DNA of 64,000 nt from Pseudooceanicola aestuarii (GCF_010614805.1 NZ_JAAFZC010000001.1:1094001-1158000), one strand, 5' to 3'. Counted from the first letter of the stretch, positions 28,346 to 39,122 are shown. The notes: generated from the sequence alone by a model not told the origin. Numbers and translations are program-made.

Positions 28346-29197
28346 CTATCGATCCAGCAGGTCGCGGTGCCATCGCGACAGGAACAGCAATCCCATGGTT
28401 CCCAGGCCAAGGGCCAACCCTGTCACATAAAGAGGGTCGGCATAGCCCGCATCGTAGCCATGGTAGAATCCGCTTCGGGTCAGCCCGGTGACATGGACCA
28501 GCGGGTTCCATTCCAGCCATCCGCGCCAGGGTTCCGGCACGCCGTCATGCAAGAAGAGGACGCCGGAAACCAGAACCAGTGGTCGCGTCAGCACTGACCA
28601 GACACTGTGCCAGACCTGATGCCGGGAGATCAGCAGGCAGTTCAGCACCCCCACCCCCAGCCCGAGGCCGGCGGCGAGGGCAAAGCCGCCGACGATCACC
28701 GACAGATCCAGGATCGTGCGGGTTTCGAATAGCATCACGATGCCCGCCAGGATTGCGACAGAGACCATCGCCTGCGTCAGGACCGCCAGCAGGAACCGGG
28801 CCAACAGGGCGTCAAGGAAGGTCACGCGGGGAAAGCCCAGCAATTGTCGGTTGAAATTCAACGCTTGCGCGACCTTCTGCGAAGTTGCGGAGAACATGGC
28901 AAATGGCAGGTAGCCGGTGGCAAAGAAGATCGCGAAATCCCGGCCCAGCGGCGGCGTGCGAAATCCGGCGGCGAAGATCGCCACCATGAGGGCCAGCGCC
29001 AGGGCCGGTTCCAGGATCGCCCAGAGATACCCGCCCGGCGATCTGCCATAGGTCGTCGACATTTCCCGCAAGACAAGGGCCAGGATAACCCGGCCGGTGA
29101 TCATGCGGGGCATGACCGGGCGCAAAGGCGGATCATGATGTGACGACAGGTCGGGCATCCGCCCCTCGCAAGCAACCAACTTGCGGTGTTCTGCCAT
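28346..29197 (-). CDS. kpsM: Capsule polysaccharide ABC exporter, permease subunit (KpsM-like, ABC-2 family)
   Basis: The 283-residue protein has a cytoplasmic N-terminus, then about six hydrophobic segments (YLWAILEPALALALMVAIF, FAIFFATGYLPFAMF, VSVAILAGIVMLF, VLVSGVLFL and LYVTGLALGLGTMGLLFL). These and the REMSTTYGRSPGGYLW amphipathic stretch are typical of KpsM/Wzm permeases. ATG 29197 with AAGG upstream is preferred to a TTG at 29212. It is the last gene of kpsF-kdsB-kdsA-kpsM. The matching ATPase and KpsE-type gene lie 11 kb away at 40055-41923. Confidence 0.88.
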   Translation of the reverse strand: MAEHRKLVACEGRMPDLSSHHDPPLRPVMPRMITGRVILALVLREMSTTYGRSPGGYLWAILEPALALALMVAIFAAGFRTPPLGRDFAIFFATGYLPFAMFSATSQKVAQALNFNRQLLGFPRVTFLDALLARFLLAVLTQAMVSVAILAGIVMLFETRTILDLSVIVGGFALAAGLGLGVGVLNCLLISRHQVWHSVWSVLTRPLVLVSGVLFLHDGVPEPWRGWLEWNPLVHVTGLTRSGFYHGYDAGYADPLYVTGLALGLGTMGLLFLSRWHRDLLDR

Positions 29198-29226
29198 GCC
29201 AAACCTTACCAAAGGGTTAGCATTCG

Positions 29227-30069
29227 TCAGATCCCCTGCACGCCCTCCTTCCGCAATGCATCAAATGCGCGCAATTCGGCGATCAGCCCTGCCATCCGGT
29301 CCACCGGGATCATGTTCGGCCCGTCCGAGGGGGCGTTGTCCGGGTCTTCGTGGGTTTCGATGAACAATCCGGCAATCCCCACCGCGCAGGCCGCGCGCGC
29401 CAGAACCGGCGCGAATTCACGTTGTCCGCCGCTGGTGGTGCCCTGCCCGCCGGGCTGCTGGACCGAATGGGTGGCGTCGAAGATCACCGGCCATCCGGTC
29501 GCCCCCATCGTCGGAAGTCCCCGGAAATCCGTCACCAAGGTGTTGTAGCCGAAGGATGTTCCGCGTTCGCACAGCATCACGCGGTCATTCCCGGTAGAGG
29601 CGACCTTCTCCGCCACGTTGGCCATGTCCCAGGGGGCCAGAAACTGCCCCTTCTTGATGTTCACTGCCGCGCCTGTCTTGCCCGCCGCAAGCAGCAGATC
29701 GGTTTGCCGGCACAGAAAGGCTGGGATTTGCAGCACGTCGCAGACCTCGGCCGCGGGGGCGCATTGGGCGGGGTCGTGCACATCGGTCAGGACAGGTACG
29801 TCGAATTCGTCGCGAATGCGCCCCAGAATTTCCAAACCCTTCTCCATGCCCAGCCCCCGCCGGGTGGAGATGGAGGAGCGGTTGGCCTTGTCATAGCTCG
29901 CCTTGAAGATGAACCGGGTGCCGGTGGGCGCGCAGGCCTCGGCGATCTTCTCGGCCATCATGCGGGCGTGATCCAGGCTTTCCAGCTGGCAGGGGCCGGT
30001 GATCAGGGCGATGGGATTGTCGCCGCCAAAAGGGATGCCGCCGATTTCGACGATACGCGGGTCGGTCAT
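29227..30069 (-). CDS. kdsA: 3-deoxy-8-phosphooctulonate (KDO-8-P) synthase
   Basis: KdsA condenses arabinose 5-phosphate with phosphoenolpyruvate. The 280 residues have the family's [42 protein letters not shown] and [12 protein letters not shown] segments. The start overlaps the kdsB stop by 4 bp. The C in [18 protein letters not shown] and the NIKKGQ motif are normal. Its place between kdsB and kpsM suggests KDO made for the capsule, although KDO is also needed for lipopolysaccharide; a second kdsA elsewhere in the genome is possible. Confidence 0.96.
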   Translation of the reverse strand: MTDPRIVEIGGIPFGGDNPIALITGPCQLESLDHARMMAEKIAEACAPTGTRFIFKASYDKANRSSISTRRGLGMEKGLEILGRIRDEFDVPVLTDVHDPAQCAPAAEVCDVLQIPAFLCRQTDLLLAAGKTGAAVNIKKGQFLAPWDMANVAEKVASTGNDRVMLCERGTSFGYNTLVTDFRGLPTMGATGWPVIFDATHSVQQPGGQGTTSGGQREFAPVLARAACAVGIAGLFIETHEDPDNAPSDGPNMIPVDRMAGLIAELRAFDALRKEGVQGI

Positions 30070-30860
30070 TGGGCCTGCTCCTTCAATACGGTTTCGATCC
30101 GGGCGACATCGCCGGGGTTGTTCAGCTCCCAGAACACGCGGCCACGCCCGTCGACCTCGACACAGCGGACCTTGTGCCCGTTTTCGAGAAAGCGCAGCTG
30201 TTCCAATCCTTCAAGAGATTCCAGCGGGCCGGGTGCCCAGCCGAGATAGGCGTTCAGCGCCTCGGGACGGTAGGCATAGACACCGACATGATGGAAGACG
30301 GGCACGGGATCCGGCAGCTTGCCGGGGTCGACATAGGGCACGACTTCCTTGGAGAAGTAGAGGGCATCGCCCGCCGCATCGAACACGGCGGTGGTGCCAC
30401 CGACCCGTCCGGCTTTGCGGTCCTCGACAAAATGGCCATAGGTGACGGGATCGCAACGCAGCACCGGGGTCGCCATGCCGACCTGCGGCTGGCGGGCCAT
30501 CTCGGCCAGAAGCGCCTCCACGAACCAGGGCGGCGTCAGTGGCGCGTCGCCTTGCAGGTTGACGATCACATCGGCGGCCAGCCCGGCATTGGCCAGCGCC
30601 TCGGCGCAGCGTTCGGTGCCGTTGCGGGCCTCCGGCGTGGTCATGATGACCTGAGCGCCGAACGCCTCCGCCGCCTGGCGGATCCGGTCGTCATCGGTGG
30701 CGACGAATACCGCGTCGGGCCCCTCCACCTGGCAGGCGGCCTCCCAGGACAGGCGGATCAGGCTCTTGCGGCTGCCGTCGGGCAGGGTGAGTTCGGCCAG
30801 CGGCTTCCCCGGATAGCGGGAGGAGGCGTAGCGGGCCGGGATCACGATGACACTTTTCAT
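30066..30860 (-). CDS. kdsB: CMP-KDO synthetase (3-deoxy-manno-octulosonate cytidylyltransferase)
   Basis: KdsB activates KDO with CTP to CMP-KDO. The 264 residues begin [19 protein letters not shown], the nucleotide-binding signature, and continue with [24 protein letters not shown] and VNLQGDAPL, with the metal-binding aspartate. It abuts kpsF exactly (kpsF stop at 30861) and overlaps kdsA by 4 bp, so the four genes are translated as a tight unit. Confidence 0.96.
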   Translation of the reverse strand: MKSVIVIPARYASSRYPGKPLAELTLPDGSRKSLIRLSWEAACQVEGPDAVFVATDDDRIRQAAEAFGAQVIMTTPEARNGTERCAEALANAGLAADVIVNLQGDAPLTPPWFVEALLAEMARQPQVGMATPVLRCDPVTYGHFVEDRKAGRVGGTTAVFDAAGDALYFSKEVVPYVDPGKLPDPVPVFHHVGVYAYRPEALNAYLGWAPGPLESLEGLEQLRFLENGHKVRCVEVDGRGRVFWELNNPGDVARIETVLKEQAQ

Positions 30861-31835
30861 TCAGACAACTCCCGCGCGCAACAGATCGTGGACATGCAGA
30901 ACCCCCAGCGGCCGATGCGCGCCATCGACGACCAGCAGAACCAGGATCCGGCGCTCGTTCATCAGGGCCAGCGCCTCGGCCGCCAGCAGATCGGGCGAGA
31001 CGGTGACCGGATTGCGGGTGGCGACATCGCCCGCCCGGCTTTGCATCAGCACATCCATCTTGCGCCGCAGATCGCCATCGGTGACGATCCCGGCCAGGCT
31101 ACCGTCGTCACGGGTGACGGCGGTGATGCCGAACCCCTTGGAGGTCATTTCCAGCAGCGTGTCGGCCATTGGCGTGTTCACGTCGACCACGGGCAGGCTG
31201 CCGCCACCGTGCATGAACTGGCTGACGCGGGCCATCTGCGCGCCCAGCTTGCCGCCGGGGTGGAAGACGGCGAAATGTTCGGCCCGGAAGCCGCGGCATT
31301 CCATCAGCGCCACCGCCAGCGCATCGCCCAGGGCCAGCGTCATGGTGGTGGAGGTGGTCGGCGCCATGCCCATCGGGCAGGCCTCCGGCGCGGGGGGCAG
31401 CAGCAGGCGCAGGTCGGCGGCGCGCATCAGCGCACTGTCCGCGCGCGACGAAATGCCGATCAACGGGATGGAAAACCGACGGGTATAGGCGATGATGTCA
31501 CCCAATTCGGCGGTTTCCCCGGAATTGGAGATCAGCAGGCAGACATCTCCGGCGCCGATCATCCCCAGGTCGCCGTGACTGGCTTCGGAGGCATGAACGA
31601 ACAGCGCCGGCGTCCCGGTCGAGGCAAGCGTGGCCGCGATCTTGCGACCGATGTGGCCCGATTTGCCGATGCCGCCGACGATCACTCGACCCTCCAGCGC
31701 CAAGATGCGTTGCACGGCCGGGGCGAAATCCGCCGGAAGTTCCGTCGATAGGCGCTGGAGGGCCGCGCTTTCCGTCTCCAGAACCTTGCGTCCGACGGCG
31801 TCGATCTGTGCCGTCTCTGCCTCGATTGCCGCCAT
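30861..31835 (-). CDS. kpsF: Arabinose-5-phosphate isomerase (KpsF/KdsD/GutQ family)
   Basis: The enzyme interconverts ribulose 5-phosphate and arabinose 5-phosphate, the KDO precursor. The 324 residues comprise a SIS domain (GRVIVGGIGKSGHIGRKIAATLASTG begins here, and HASEASHGDLGMI) and two CBS repeats (VDVNTPMADTLLEM, TVSPDLLAAEALALMNE). ATG 31835 has GGTGGAGA upstream; an open extension to 31961 was dropped because it lacks family similarity. It heads the minus-strand kpsF-kdsB-kdsA-kpsM operon and diverges from the MsbA-like exporter. Confidence 0.95.
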   Translation of the reverse strand: MAAIEAETAQIDAVGRKVLETESAALQRLSTELPADFAPAVQRILALEGRVIVGGIGKSGHIGRKIAATLASTGTPALFVHASEASHGDLGMIGAGDVCLLISNSGETAELGDIIAYTRRFSIPLIGISSRADSALMRAADLRLLLPPAPEACPMGMAPTTSTTMTLALGDALAVALMECRGFRAEHFAVFHPGGKLGAQMARVSQFMHGGGSLPVVDVNTPMADTLLEMTSKGFGITAVTRDDGSLAGIVTDGDLRRKMDVLMQSRAGDVATRNPVTVSPDLLAAEALALMNERRILVLLVVDGAHRPLGVLHVHDLLRAGVV

Positions 31836-32113
31836 ATGTGCTGTCTCCACCGGGGTTTTTCCCCTGCTACCGCAGAACGCAACGCCGCGCCACACCTCCG
31901 GCGGGCTATGGGCGGGCGGCCTCCGCCCGAGGACGGCGCGGTGAGTTTCGCGACAAAACACCCGCGAGCGGTGCCGGAGCGCCTGCTTCTTTCGATGGAT
32001 ACGCCCGGCGGAGGCGGACCCCCGCCCGTCCCGAACCCGCCGAAGGGGTGACGCGGCGCGGGAAAGAGGCTACATGCCCCGAAGCCCGAGACGAGGCCGA
32101 GACGAGGCAAGAC
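31836..32113. other. Divergent intergenic region between kpsF and the MsbA-like exporter
   Basis: These 278 bp should carry promoters for both capsule arms, but none is clear by eye. A GGGCGG/CCGCCC hairpin and a perfect 11-bp tandem repeat (CGAGACGAGGC, 32087-32108) are seen just before the exporter start. No coding sequence is convincing. Confidence 0.5.
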
Positions 32114-33901
32114 ATGCGACTTCCGTTCCGCCGTACCCAGACTGACCGCCCCGCAATGTTCAATGATCAGGACAAGGATAATATCCGCTGGTTCTGGTCC
32201 ACCTACCTGAAAAAGCGCGCGCCGCTTCTGCTGGTGGTGCTGGGCATGATCCTGGTGCAGGGGCTGGTCTACCAGCAATTCCTGGCCCTGACAGAGGATG
32301 GCCTGCGCGTCATTTTCGAGGATGGAGCCGCCAGCGACCTGATCAAGGTCTGCGCCGTGGTCTTCTTTCTCTTCGCGATGCGGGCGCTGATGTCCTACCT
32401 GGTGCCTCGCGTGTCGGTCTGGTTGGCCTCGGAGGCGGTGCTGGAGCTGCGCCGCGACCTGATCGACCACCTGATGACACTGGACCTGGCCTATTTCGAA
32501 AAGACACCGGCCGGGGAAATCATCCTGCGACTGGTAAACCAGGCCGACGACCTCAGCCAGTTCGTCGGTCAGCAGACCGTCGGCGCGGTGCGCGATGCGG
32601 CCACGGTGGTGATCGTCTCCGCCTACCTGATCTACAAGTCGCCGGTCCTTTTCGCCGCCTTCGTGCTGGTCCTGCCGATGATCATCCTGCTGATGCAGGC
32701 CGTGTCCTCGCGGATCAAGTCGATCCAGGCCAGCGCGGAAAACGCCATGGGCAATTACATGGGCGGGATCGAGGAAATGACCAACGGCATGCGCACCGTG
32801 AAGATTTCGGGACAGGAGCCCAACGAACGGGAACGCCTGTTGAAATCCACACGCGAAATCCGCGGCCTGACCATCCGCCTGCAATCCGCGCAGGCGCTGG
32901 TGATGCCTTCCATCGACCTGATGTCGGCCTTTGTCTACGTGCTGGTGATCGGCGGCGGCGGCTACATGGTGCTGTCGGGCGACTACGGGCTGGACGGCGC
33001 CGGGATCATCGCCTTCCTGCTGGGGCTGGTGCTGGTCTTCGACCCGGCCCGCCTGCTGGCGCAATTCTTTGCCCGGTTGCAGGCCAACCTGGTGATCCTG
33101 GACGGGGTGCGCAGCCTTTACAGGGTGAAGCCGTCGATCGTGGACGCGCCCGAGGCGCGCGCCGATTTCGACTTGACCGGCGATATCGTGCTGGATGACG
33201 TGACCTTCTCCTATTCCGCCGACCACCCCCTGTTCGAGGGGCTGAACGTGACGATCCCCGGAGGCGGCACCACCGCCATCGTCGGCGCGACGGGCTCCGG
33301 CAAGACCACGATCCTGTCGCTTCTCACCCGGCTCTACAATGTCGACGGCGGAGAAATCCGCATCGGCGGCACCCCGATCAACCAGTTGCAGGTCAAGGCA
33401 CTGCGCAATGCGTTCTCCGTGGTGGCGCAGGATATCGTGATCTTCAACAATTCGATCTGGGAAAACATCCGCTATGTCCGGCCCGAGGCCACGGATGACG
33501 AAATCTGGGCCGCCGCCGAAGACGCAGAGATCGCCGACCTGATCCGCGCCCGTGGCGACGCGCCGCTGGGGCCGAAGGGCAGTCAGCTGTCCGGCGGGCA
33601 GAAACAGCGGATCGCCATCGCGCGTGCCTTCCTCCGCTCTGCTCCGATCCTGCTGCTGGACGAGGCGACTTCGGCGCTGGATCAACGCACTGAGGACAAG
33701 GTGAAGCGCGCCCTGTCCCGACTGTCCGAGGGCAAGACCACGATCATCGTGGCGCATCGTCTTTCCGCGATCACCCATGCCGATGGGATCTACGTGCTGG
33801 ACGCCGGCAAGGTGGTGGAAACGGGCAGCCATGCCGATCTGATGGCGCAGGGCGGGCTGTATGCCGGGATGTTCGGCGCGCAAAAGCAAAGCTACGACTA
33901 G
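32114..33901 (+). CDS. MsbA-like ABC exporter (membrane domain plus ATPase)
   Basis: The 595-residue half-transporter has six membrane segments (LLLVVLGMILVQGLVYQQFL first) with the loop FEKTPAGEIILRLVNQADD. The ATPase has Walker A GATGSGKTT, Q-loop VVAQDIVIFNNS, signature LSGGQKQRIAIARA, Walker B LLLDEATSALDQRT and switch VAHRLSAI. The start ATG 32114 has GAGG six bases upstream; longer frames run into the kpsF divergent region. It leads a + strand series of glycosyltransferase genes, so lipid-linked glycan or lipid flipping for the surface polysaccharide is plausible, but the substrate is unproven. Confidence 0.88.
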   Translation: MRLPFRRTQTDRPAMFNDQDKDNIRWFWSTYLKKRAPLLLVVLGMILVQGLVYQQFLALTEDGLRVIFEDGAASDLIKVCAVVFFLFAMRALMSYLVPRVSVWLASEAVLELRRDLIDHLMTLDLAYFEKTPAGEIILRLVNQADDLSQFVGQQTVGAVRDAATVVIVSAYLIYKSPVLFAAFVLVLPMIILLMQAVSSRIKSIQASAENAMGNYMGGIEEMTNGMRTVKISGQEPNERERLLKSTREIRGLTIRLQSAQALVMPSIDLMSAFVYVLVIGGGGYMVLSGDYGLDGAGIIAFLLGLVLVFDPARLLAQFFARLQANLVILDGVRSLYRVKPSIVDAPEARADFDLTGDIVLDDVTFSYSADHPLFEGLNVTIPGGGTTAIVGATGSGKTTILSLLTRLYNVDGGEIRIGGTPINQLQVKALRNAFSVVAQDIVIFNNSIWENIRYVRPEATDDEIWAAAEDAEIADLIRARGDAPLGPKGSQLSGGQKQRIAIARAFLRSAPILLLDEATSALDQRTEDKVKRALSRLSEGKTTIIVAHRLSAITHADGIYVLDAGKVVETGSHADLMAQGGLYAGMFGAQKQSYD

Positions 33902-33915
33902 GCGCGGAGCAGGCG

Positions 33916-35331
33916 GTGTACCATTTCGACATCACCGATATCGCGGCCCAGGTCGGGAGCAATCACACCCTGGCGGGGATCCAGCGTGCCGCGCTGATGA
34001 TCATCCGCCACGCCGCGCAGTCGCTGGGGCCCGATAACATCCGGCTGATCCGCCACGATGCGCGCAGCGGTGGATATGTTGCCTGTTCCGCCGGCCCCTT
34101 GCTGGCGCTGGACCGGATGGCCCCGCATGCCGTCGCGGCGGCGCTGGCACTGGATCGCGGGGGCAAGCCGCCCCGCGACCGGGCGGACCAGACCTTGCAC
34201 AAATACCCCCGCGGGACGCTGAAATACCGCTATCACAAGGCCCGCCTTGACCTCGAAGCCGCGCGGGGCAACGAAAGCTACCTGCGGCGCCGCGGACTGA
34301 GCGTCGCGGAATGGCGCGACCTGCGCCGCGCCCCGGCGGATGCGGCCCTGCGCGCGCCGGTTGCGACGCCCCTGAATGTGGCGCCGGGGGATGTCGTCTG
34401 CATCCTCGGCTCTGGCTGGGACACGCCCCAGACGGTGGACGCGCTGACCGCGCTGACCCGCCAGGGCGCCCGGATCGCAGTTCTGATCCACGATGTCATC
34501 CCGTTGAAACTGCCCGGCATGGTGCATGGCAACCCGGCGCATTTCCTGGATTGGCTGACGCGGATGGCCGGGCTGGCCACGATCTTCCTGGCCAATTCCC
34601 AGGCCACCGCCCGTGATCTGGCGCAGGTCCAGGCCGAACAGGGGTGGTCGGTGCCGATCCACGTCACGCCACTGGCCCAGGCGACCGTCTCGGGCCACAT
34701 TGCGGCGGAGGTTGGCAAGGGGCTCAGCGCGGAACGGCATCGCCGCGCGGATATACGGGACGTGGCCAAACTGCCCTATGCGCTTTGTGTGGGCACCATG
34801 GCCGCGCACAAGAACAACTGGCGCCTGGCGCAGGCCTGGGCGCGCCTGGCACAGGAGGACGGCGTCGACCTGCCGCGCCTGGTTCTTGCGGGCAAACGGG
34901 GATGGTTGAACGACGATTTCTTCCGCGCCTTCGACGCGACAGGCGGGTGGGGCGGTTGGGTGCAGATCGTTGAACAGCCGGGCGACGACGACCTGGAATA
35001 TCTTTACCGGCATTGCGTTTTTACCACGATGCCAAGCCTTTACGAGGGCTGGGGCCTGCCCGTTGGAGAGGGGTTGGCCTATGGAAAAACGGGCCTCGTC
35101 TCCGCTGTGACTTCCCTGCCCGAAGTGGGGGGGGAACTGGTGGAATATTGTGATCCGGCCTCGATTTCCTCGATCTCGAAGGGCGTGCGGCGCCTGTGCG
35201 ACCCCGCCCATCGTCAGGCGCTGGAGGACCGAATCGCGGCCACCGACCTGCGCGACTGGGCCGCAGTCGGGGCCGATGTTGCCGGGGCGTTGCAAGACGA
35301 TTCCCCGGAGCCTGCCGGGGAGGATCTGTAG
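33916..35331 (+). CDS. Glycosyltransferase family 4-type (GT-B) protein
   Basis: The 471-residue protein has the GT-B layout: an N-terminal acceptor domain and a C-terminal nucleotide-sugar domain with LCVGTMAAHKNNWRLAQAW and the PSLYEGWGLPVGEGLAYGK motif, whose EGWG...E carries the catalytic glutamate. SLPEVGG ends the donor site. The start is GTG 33916 with GGAG eight bases upstream; no better ATG exists before the fold. It lies 14 bp after the exporter. Sugar and acceptor are unknown. An 8-base G run (35127-35134) lies in the SLPEVGGELVEY codons. Confidence 0.88.
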   Translation: MYHFDITDIAAQVGSNHTLAGIQRAALMIIRHAAQSLGPDNIRLIRHDARSGGYVACSAGPLLALDRMAPHAVAAALALDRGGKPPRDRADQTLHKYPRGTLKYRYHKARLDLEAARGNESYLRRRGLSVAEWRDLRRAPADAALRAPVATPLNVAPGDVVCILGSGWDTPQTVDALTALTRQGARIAVLIHDVIPLKLPGMVHGNPAHFLDWLTRMAGLATIFLANSQATARDLAQVQAEQGWSVPIHVTPLAQATVSGHIAAEVGKGLSAERHRRADIRDVAKLPYALCVGTMAAHKNNWRLAQAWARLAQEDGVDLPRLVLAGKRGWLNDDFFRAFDATGGWGGWVQIVEQPGDDDLEYLYRHCVFTTMPSLYEGWGLPVGEGLAYGKTGLVSAVTSLPEVGGELVEYCDPASISSISKGVRRLCDPAHRQALEDRIAATDLRDWAAVGADVAGALQDDSPEPAGEDL

Positions 35332-35411
35332 AATTCGCCGGAAAAACCGCTCTGAAGGGTGGGAAAATTAAGCGAACGGAAACCTGATCCGGGTGATCTG
35401 GTGCCAGCCGA

Positions 35412-37616
35412 ATGGTTGGTATGACGGACGGGATCGGAATGGTTTCACATCTTCTTGCGTTGCGCGCGCGCTATCTTGCCGCCCACGGGATACCGCGGGG
35501 CAGGTGGCTGCCCCTGCGATTTCTGCGCGACTTCCTGCGGGCTGCGCCGGCGCTGATGCTATGCGCGCTGATGCGCGACCCGGCCCGGCGCCTGCAAGCC
35601 CGGCACAGGGTAAAGACGCATCTGGGGCTGGTCCCGTTCTCGGGCGCGGCGGTGCTGCCACCGCTGGCCTGGCGCGATGGTCCCGATCCCGGCGGGTACC
35701 AGGGGCCGGTCGCGATCGTGTTGCCGGTGCATGACGCACTGGCGCTGCTGCGCGAAACCCTGGACCGGATTGACCGGAACACCTGCCTGCCCTGGCACCT
35801 CTATATCGTTGACGACTGTTCCGCCGACCCTGCTGTGCGTCCTTTCCTGCGGGAATGGTGTGCCGCCCGCCGCTCGTGCACCACCCTGATCGAGTTGCCG
35901 CGCAATCGCGGCTTTCCGGATGCTGCGAACCGCGGCTTTTCCGCTGCGCTGGCGCAGGGCCGGGGCCCGATCGTTCTACTGAATTCCGACGCCTTCCTGC
36001 CGTCCGGCTGGGCGCCACGTCTGCTGGCGCCGCTGTCGCGGCCCAGGATCGCCAGCGTGACGCCGATGTCCAACTTTGCAGAGATCGCATCGGCCCCGGT
36101 GATCTGCGGACAGGTCGACCTGTTGCCAGGCCAGGCGGCGGCAATGGACCAGGTCGCCGCCCGGCTGGCCATGGCCCCGGTCGACGCGCCCTGCGGGGTG
36201 GGTTTCTGCATGGCAATCTCCCGCCGCTGGCTGGAACGCGTGCCCCGTTTCGACCCGGTGTTTTCCCCCGGCTACGGCGAGGAAGTCGATTGGTGCCACA
36301 GGATCCGCGCCCTGGGCGGGCGCCACCTGATCCACCCGGGCGTTTTCGTCGAACATCGCGGTGGCGGCAGTTTCGGCACAAGGAAAGCCGCGTTGGTCAC
36401 GCGCCACAACGCATTGATTGCCCGCCGTCACCCCGACCATGATCAGCAAGTGCAGGATTTCATCGCGCGCGATCCCCTGCTGGCCGCGCGCCTGGCGCTG
36501 GGCATCACCTGGGCCGGGGCGATCGGCGCCCTTCCGGTGCATCTTGCCCATTCGATGGGCGGCGGGGCGGAAACCGCCCTGGGCCAGCGCCTGGCCAAGG
36601 ACACCGAAGACCACGGCGCCGCGCTTGTCCTGCGCGTCGGCGGCGTGCGCCGCTGGCGCCTGGAACTCCACGCCGTCGGTGTCGTCGTGACGGGTGAAAC
36701 CGATGACACCGCCATGGTTCAGACCCTGTGCGCGCTGCCATCCCGGCGCCACATCTCCTATTCCTGCGGGGTCGGTGATCCCGATCCGATCACCCTGCCC
36801 GGTTTTCTGTGTGGGTTGAAAGGGCCAGAAGACAGGCTTGAACTGTGTTTCCACGACTATTTCCCTCTTTCCCCCTCCTACACGTTGCTGGGCCGTAACG
36901 ACGCCTTTCGCGGCCTGCCGGAGGAGGGCGATCCAGCCCATGCCCTCAGGCGCCCGGATGGGGGTTTGGTTACGCTGCGCCACTGGCAATCGGAATGGCG
37001 CAATCTGGCAGAGGCGTCCGACAAGATGACGGTCTTCAGTGCTGCCAGCGCGGATCTGGTTGCGGATCAATGGCCTCGCCTCGCCGACCGTATCCACATC
37101 CGTCCCCATCGCCTGCCTCACGTTCCTGCCGCGATCCGCGCGCCGGTTTCGGGCAGCGCGCTTTGTCTGGGAGTGCTGGGCCATGCGAACCCGGCCAAGG
37201 GGGCAAGGGTGTTGGCCTCGCTCTCTCCGCACCTGCATGCGCTGGGGGGCGATCTTGTGATCATGGGCAACCTGGATCCGACATGCCCTATCCCTGATGC
37301 CATGATCCATGGCGGGTATGTCCCCCGTCAGATTTCCGGCCTCGCCCGCCGCTACGGGGTCACGCATTGGTTGATCGCGTCGGTCTGGCCGGAAACGTTT
37401 TCCTTCACCACATGGGAGGCGCTTGCCACCGGTCTGCCTGTGCTGGGCTTCGATCTTGGCGCCCAGGGGGAGGCCCTTGCCAAGGCACCAAACGGTCACC
37501 TGCTGCCGTACCATCCCGACCCTTCGGTCGCCGCGGGACGGGTTTGGCAGGCTCTCGCCATGGATGCCCGCGCCCGCGGTCCGGGGGCAGGGCCGCGCCG
37601 GACGATTGCCGCATGA
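35412..37616 (+). CDS. Bifunctional glycosyltransferase: GT2 domain fused to GT-B domain
   Basis: This 734-residue protein carries a GT2 (GT-A) domain at about residues 97-330, with [20 protein letters not shown], the LYIVDDCS strand, [12 protein letters not shown] (DxD-like) and [16 protein letters not shown] domain follows at about 330-725 ([36 protein letters not shown] with its E...E motif). Both domains look intact, so two transfer steps are likely. The ATG at 35412 has no strong ribosome site; ATG 35421 is an alternative. The 80-bp gap after the previous gene shows no terminator. The stop overlaps the acetyltransferase ATG. Confidence 0.86.
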   Translation: MVGMTDGIGMVSHLLALRARYLAAHGIPRGRWLPLRFLRDFLRAAPALMLCALMRDPARRLQARHRVKTHLGLVPFSGAAVLPPLAWRDGPDPGGYQGPVAIVLPVHDALALLRETLDRIDRNTCLPWHLYIVDDCSADPAVRPFLREWCAARRSCTTLIELPRNRGFPDAANRGFSAALAQGRGPIVLLNSDAFLPSGWAPRLLAPLSRPRIASVTPMSNFAEIASAPVICGQVDLLPGQAAAMDQVAARLAMAPVDAPCGVGFCMAISRRWLERVPRFDPVFSPGYGEEVDWCHRIRALGGRHLIHPGVFVEHRGGGSFGTRKAALVTRHNALIARRHPDHDQQVQDFIARDPLLAARLALGITWAGAIGALPVHLAHSMGGGAETALGQRLAKDTEDHGAALVLRVGGVRRWRLELHAVGVVVTGETDDTAMVQTLCALPSRRHISYSCGVGDPDPITLPGFLCGLKGPEDRLELCFHDYFPLSPSYTLLGRNDAFRGLPEEGDPAHALRRPDGGLVTLRHWQSEWRNLAEASDKMTVFSAASADLVADQWPRLADRIHIRPHRLPHVPAAIRAPVSGSALCLGVLGHANPAKGARVLASLSPHLHALGGDLVIMGNLDPTCPIPDAMIHGGYVPRQISGLARRYGVTHWLIASVWPETFSFTTWEALATGLPVLGFDLGAQGEALAKAPNGHLLPYHPDPSVAAGRVWQALAMDARARGPGAGPRRTIAA

Positions 37617-38338
37617 CCCGTGTCGAAGTCAGCCGTGCCACCCTGGCCGCGCGCGGGATCGAGTTGCTGTCGCGGCCCGGCAACCGGGTTTCCCTCCCCC
37701 GCAATACCCGGATCGAGGCGCCGGCCAGCCTGAAGTGGACCCAGTTCGAACACTCGCTCGACCTCGGTGCCTTTTCCTACCAGGTCTCCGGCTACTGCTT
37801 TGCCGCCAGGATAGGCCGCTACTGTTCTTTCGGCGAAGACGTGCAGATCGGGCGCCAGAACCACCCCACCGACTGGGTCAGTACCAGCCCCTCCTTCTAT
37901 CTTGGCGACCGGCTGTTTGATCTGGGCGGTGGTTTCAATGGCGCTGCGGAGTTCCACGCCTACAGGGTCAAACCGAGCCGACCACCGACCCGGGTTCAAG
38001 TCACGCGGATCGGAAATGACGTGTGGATCGGCCATGCCGCGATCATCTGCGCCGGTGTCAGCATCGGTGACGGTGCCGTGGTGGCGGCGGGTGCCGTGGT
38101 CGCTCAGGACGTGCCGGCTTATGCCGTGGTCGCCGGCAACCCCGCGCATATCAAGCGCTACCGATTGCCGCCCGATCTGATCTCGCCAGTGCTGCGATCC
38201 CGCTGGTGGCGATACGCACCCTGGCAACTTGCGCATCTCGACCCCGCGCAGCCGGGAAAGTTCGCTCATGCGGTGCAATCGATGACGGAGGCGCCGTTCA
38301 CCCCGGATGTCCTTGACCTTGCGGAGGCGACAGCATGA
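37613..38338 (+). CDS. Left-handed beta-helix (CatB/xenobiotic-type) acetyltransferase
   Basis: The 241 residues contain hexapeptide-repeat sequence: [18 protein letters not shown] near residue 70, and [20 protein letters not shown] near 140, then [20 protein letters not shown] and NPAHIKRYR, the usual end of this fold. Such enzymes use acetyl-CoA to O- or N-acetylate small molecules or glycans. In this context O-acetylation of capsule sugars is the likely role (inference). It is coupled by ATGA overlaps to both the glycosyltransferase before and the sulfotransferase after. Confidence 0.85.
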   Translation: MTRVEVSRATLAARGIELLSRPGNRVSLPRNTRIEAPASLKWTQFEHSLDLGAFSYQVSGYCFAARIGRYCSFGEDVQIGRQNHPTDWVSTSPSFYLGDRLFDLGGGFNGAAEFHAYRVKPSRPPTRVQVTRIGNDVWIGHAAIICAGVSIGDGAVVAAGAVVAQDVPAYAVVAGNPAHIKRYRLPPDLISPVLRSRWWRYAPWQLAHLDPAQPGKFAHAVQSMTEAPFTPDVLDLAEATA

Positions 38339-39120
38339 TGACCTGGCGTTTCGGTCGCGCGCGCGCGCAGCGGCTGCCGATCTGTGTCTTTGCTCATATT
38401 CCGCGCACTGGCGGTCAGGCGGTGCACGCGGCGCTCATGCGGGTCTATGGGCGCAAAGGCGTTTCCCCTGTTCGGGTTCATACGCAGGCGTGTTCCGGGC
38501 AAGGTCAATTTCCCCGGGGCTACAGGCTCTATTCCGGGCATCTGGACTGGGACGCAGCCGATTTTCCTGGCGGCGACAATCTGGTGTTCACCCTTCTCCG
38601 TAACCCGGAGGAGCGGATCGCCTCATTCTACTACTACCTTCGGCACAAGGCCGCCCACCTGGACCCTGCGATCCTGGCGCGCCCGGAATATCTGGGTTTG
38701 CACCGGGCTCTCATCTGGTCGCCCAGCGCATATTTCCAAGGGGGTGACGCAATCTGGCGCAACTTCATTCGCGATCACTACGACAATGCACAAACCCGCT
38801 ACCTTGCCACCGGCCGGGTGCGCGGCAGCGCGGAATACGACGCGCTCTCCAACGAAGAGAGGCTGACCCTGGCGGAAACCAACGCAAAGAAGCTGAACCG
38901 CGTTTTCTTTACCGACGCGATGGAGGAGGCCGCTACGGGAATGTCCCAACTGCTGGCGCGAAACGTCGACATCCCGCCTGCGATCAATGCCGGTCCCAGG
39001 CCGGGAGCCGCCGCCTGGCCAAGGCTGTTGAGCGAACTGGACCCCGTTACGGCGCGGCAGGTGTCCGGTTTTGTGGTCCTGGATCGCAGCCTGATCTCCC
39101 GACTCAGAGCAGTCCAATGA
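38335..39120 (+). CDS. Sulfotransferase-family protein (heparan-sulfate 2-O type)
   Basis: The 261-residue protein has a PAPS 5'-phosphosulfate loop [14 protein letters not shown] near residue 21 and the 3'-phosphate site [18 protein letters not shown] near residue 86, followed by [10 protein letters not shown]. This matches bacterial relatives of carbohydrate 2-O-sulfotransferases. It is translationally coupled to the acetyltransferase, so it probably sulfates the surface polysaccharide. No signal peptide is visible, so it should act in the cytoplasm before export. It ends 2 bp from convergent glycosyltransferase 39123. Confidence 0.84.
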   Translation: MMTWRFGRARAQRLPICVFAHIPRTGGQAVHAALMRVYGRKGVSPVRVHTQACSGQGQFPRGYRLYSGHLDWDAADFPGGDNLVFTLLRNPEERIASFYYYLRHKAAHLDPAILARPEYLGLHRALIWSPSAYFQGGDAIWRNFIRDHYDNAQTRYLATGRVRGSAEYDALSNEERLTLAETNAKKLNRVFFTDAMEEAATGMSQLLARNVDIPPAINAGPRPGAAAWPRLLSELDPVTARQVSGFVVLDRSLISRLRAVQ

Positions 39121-39122
39121 CG

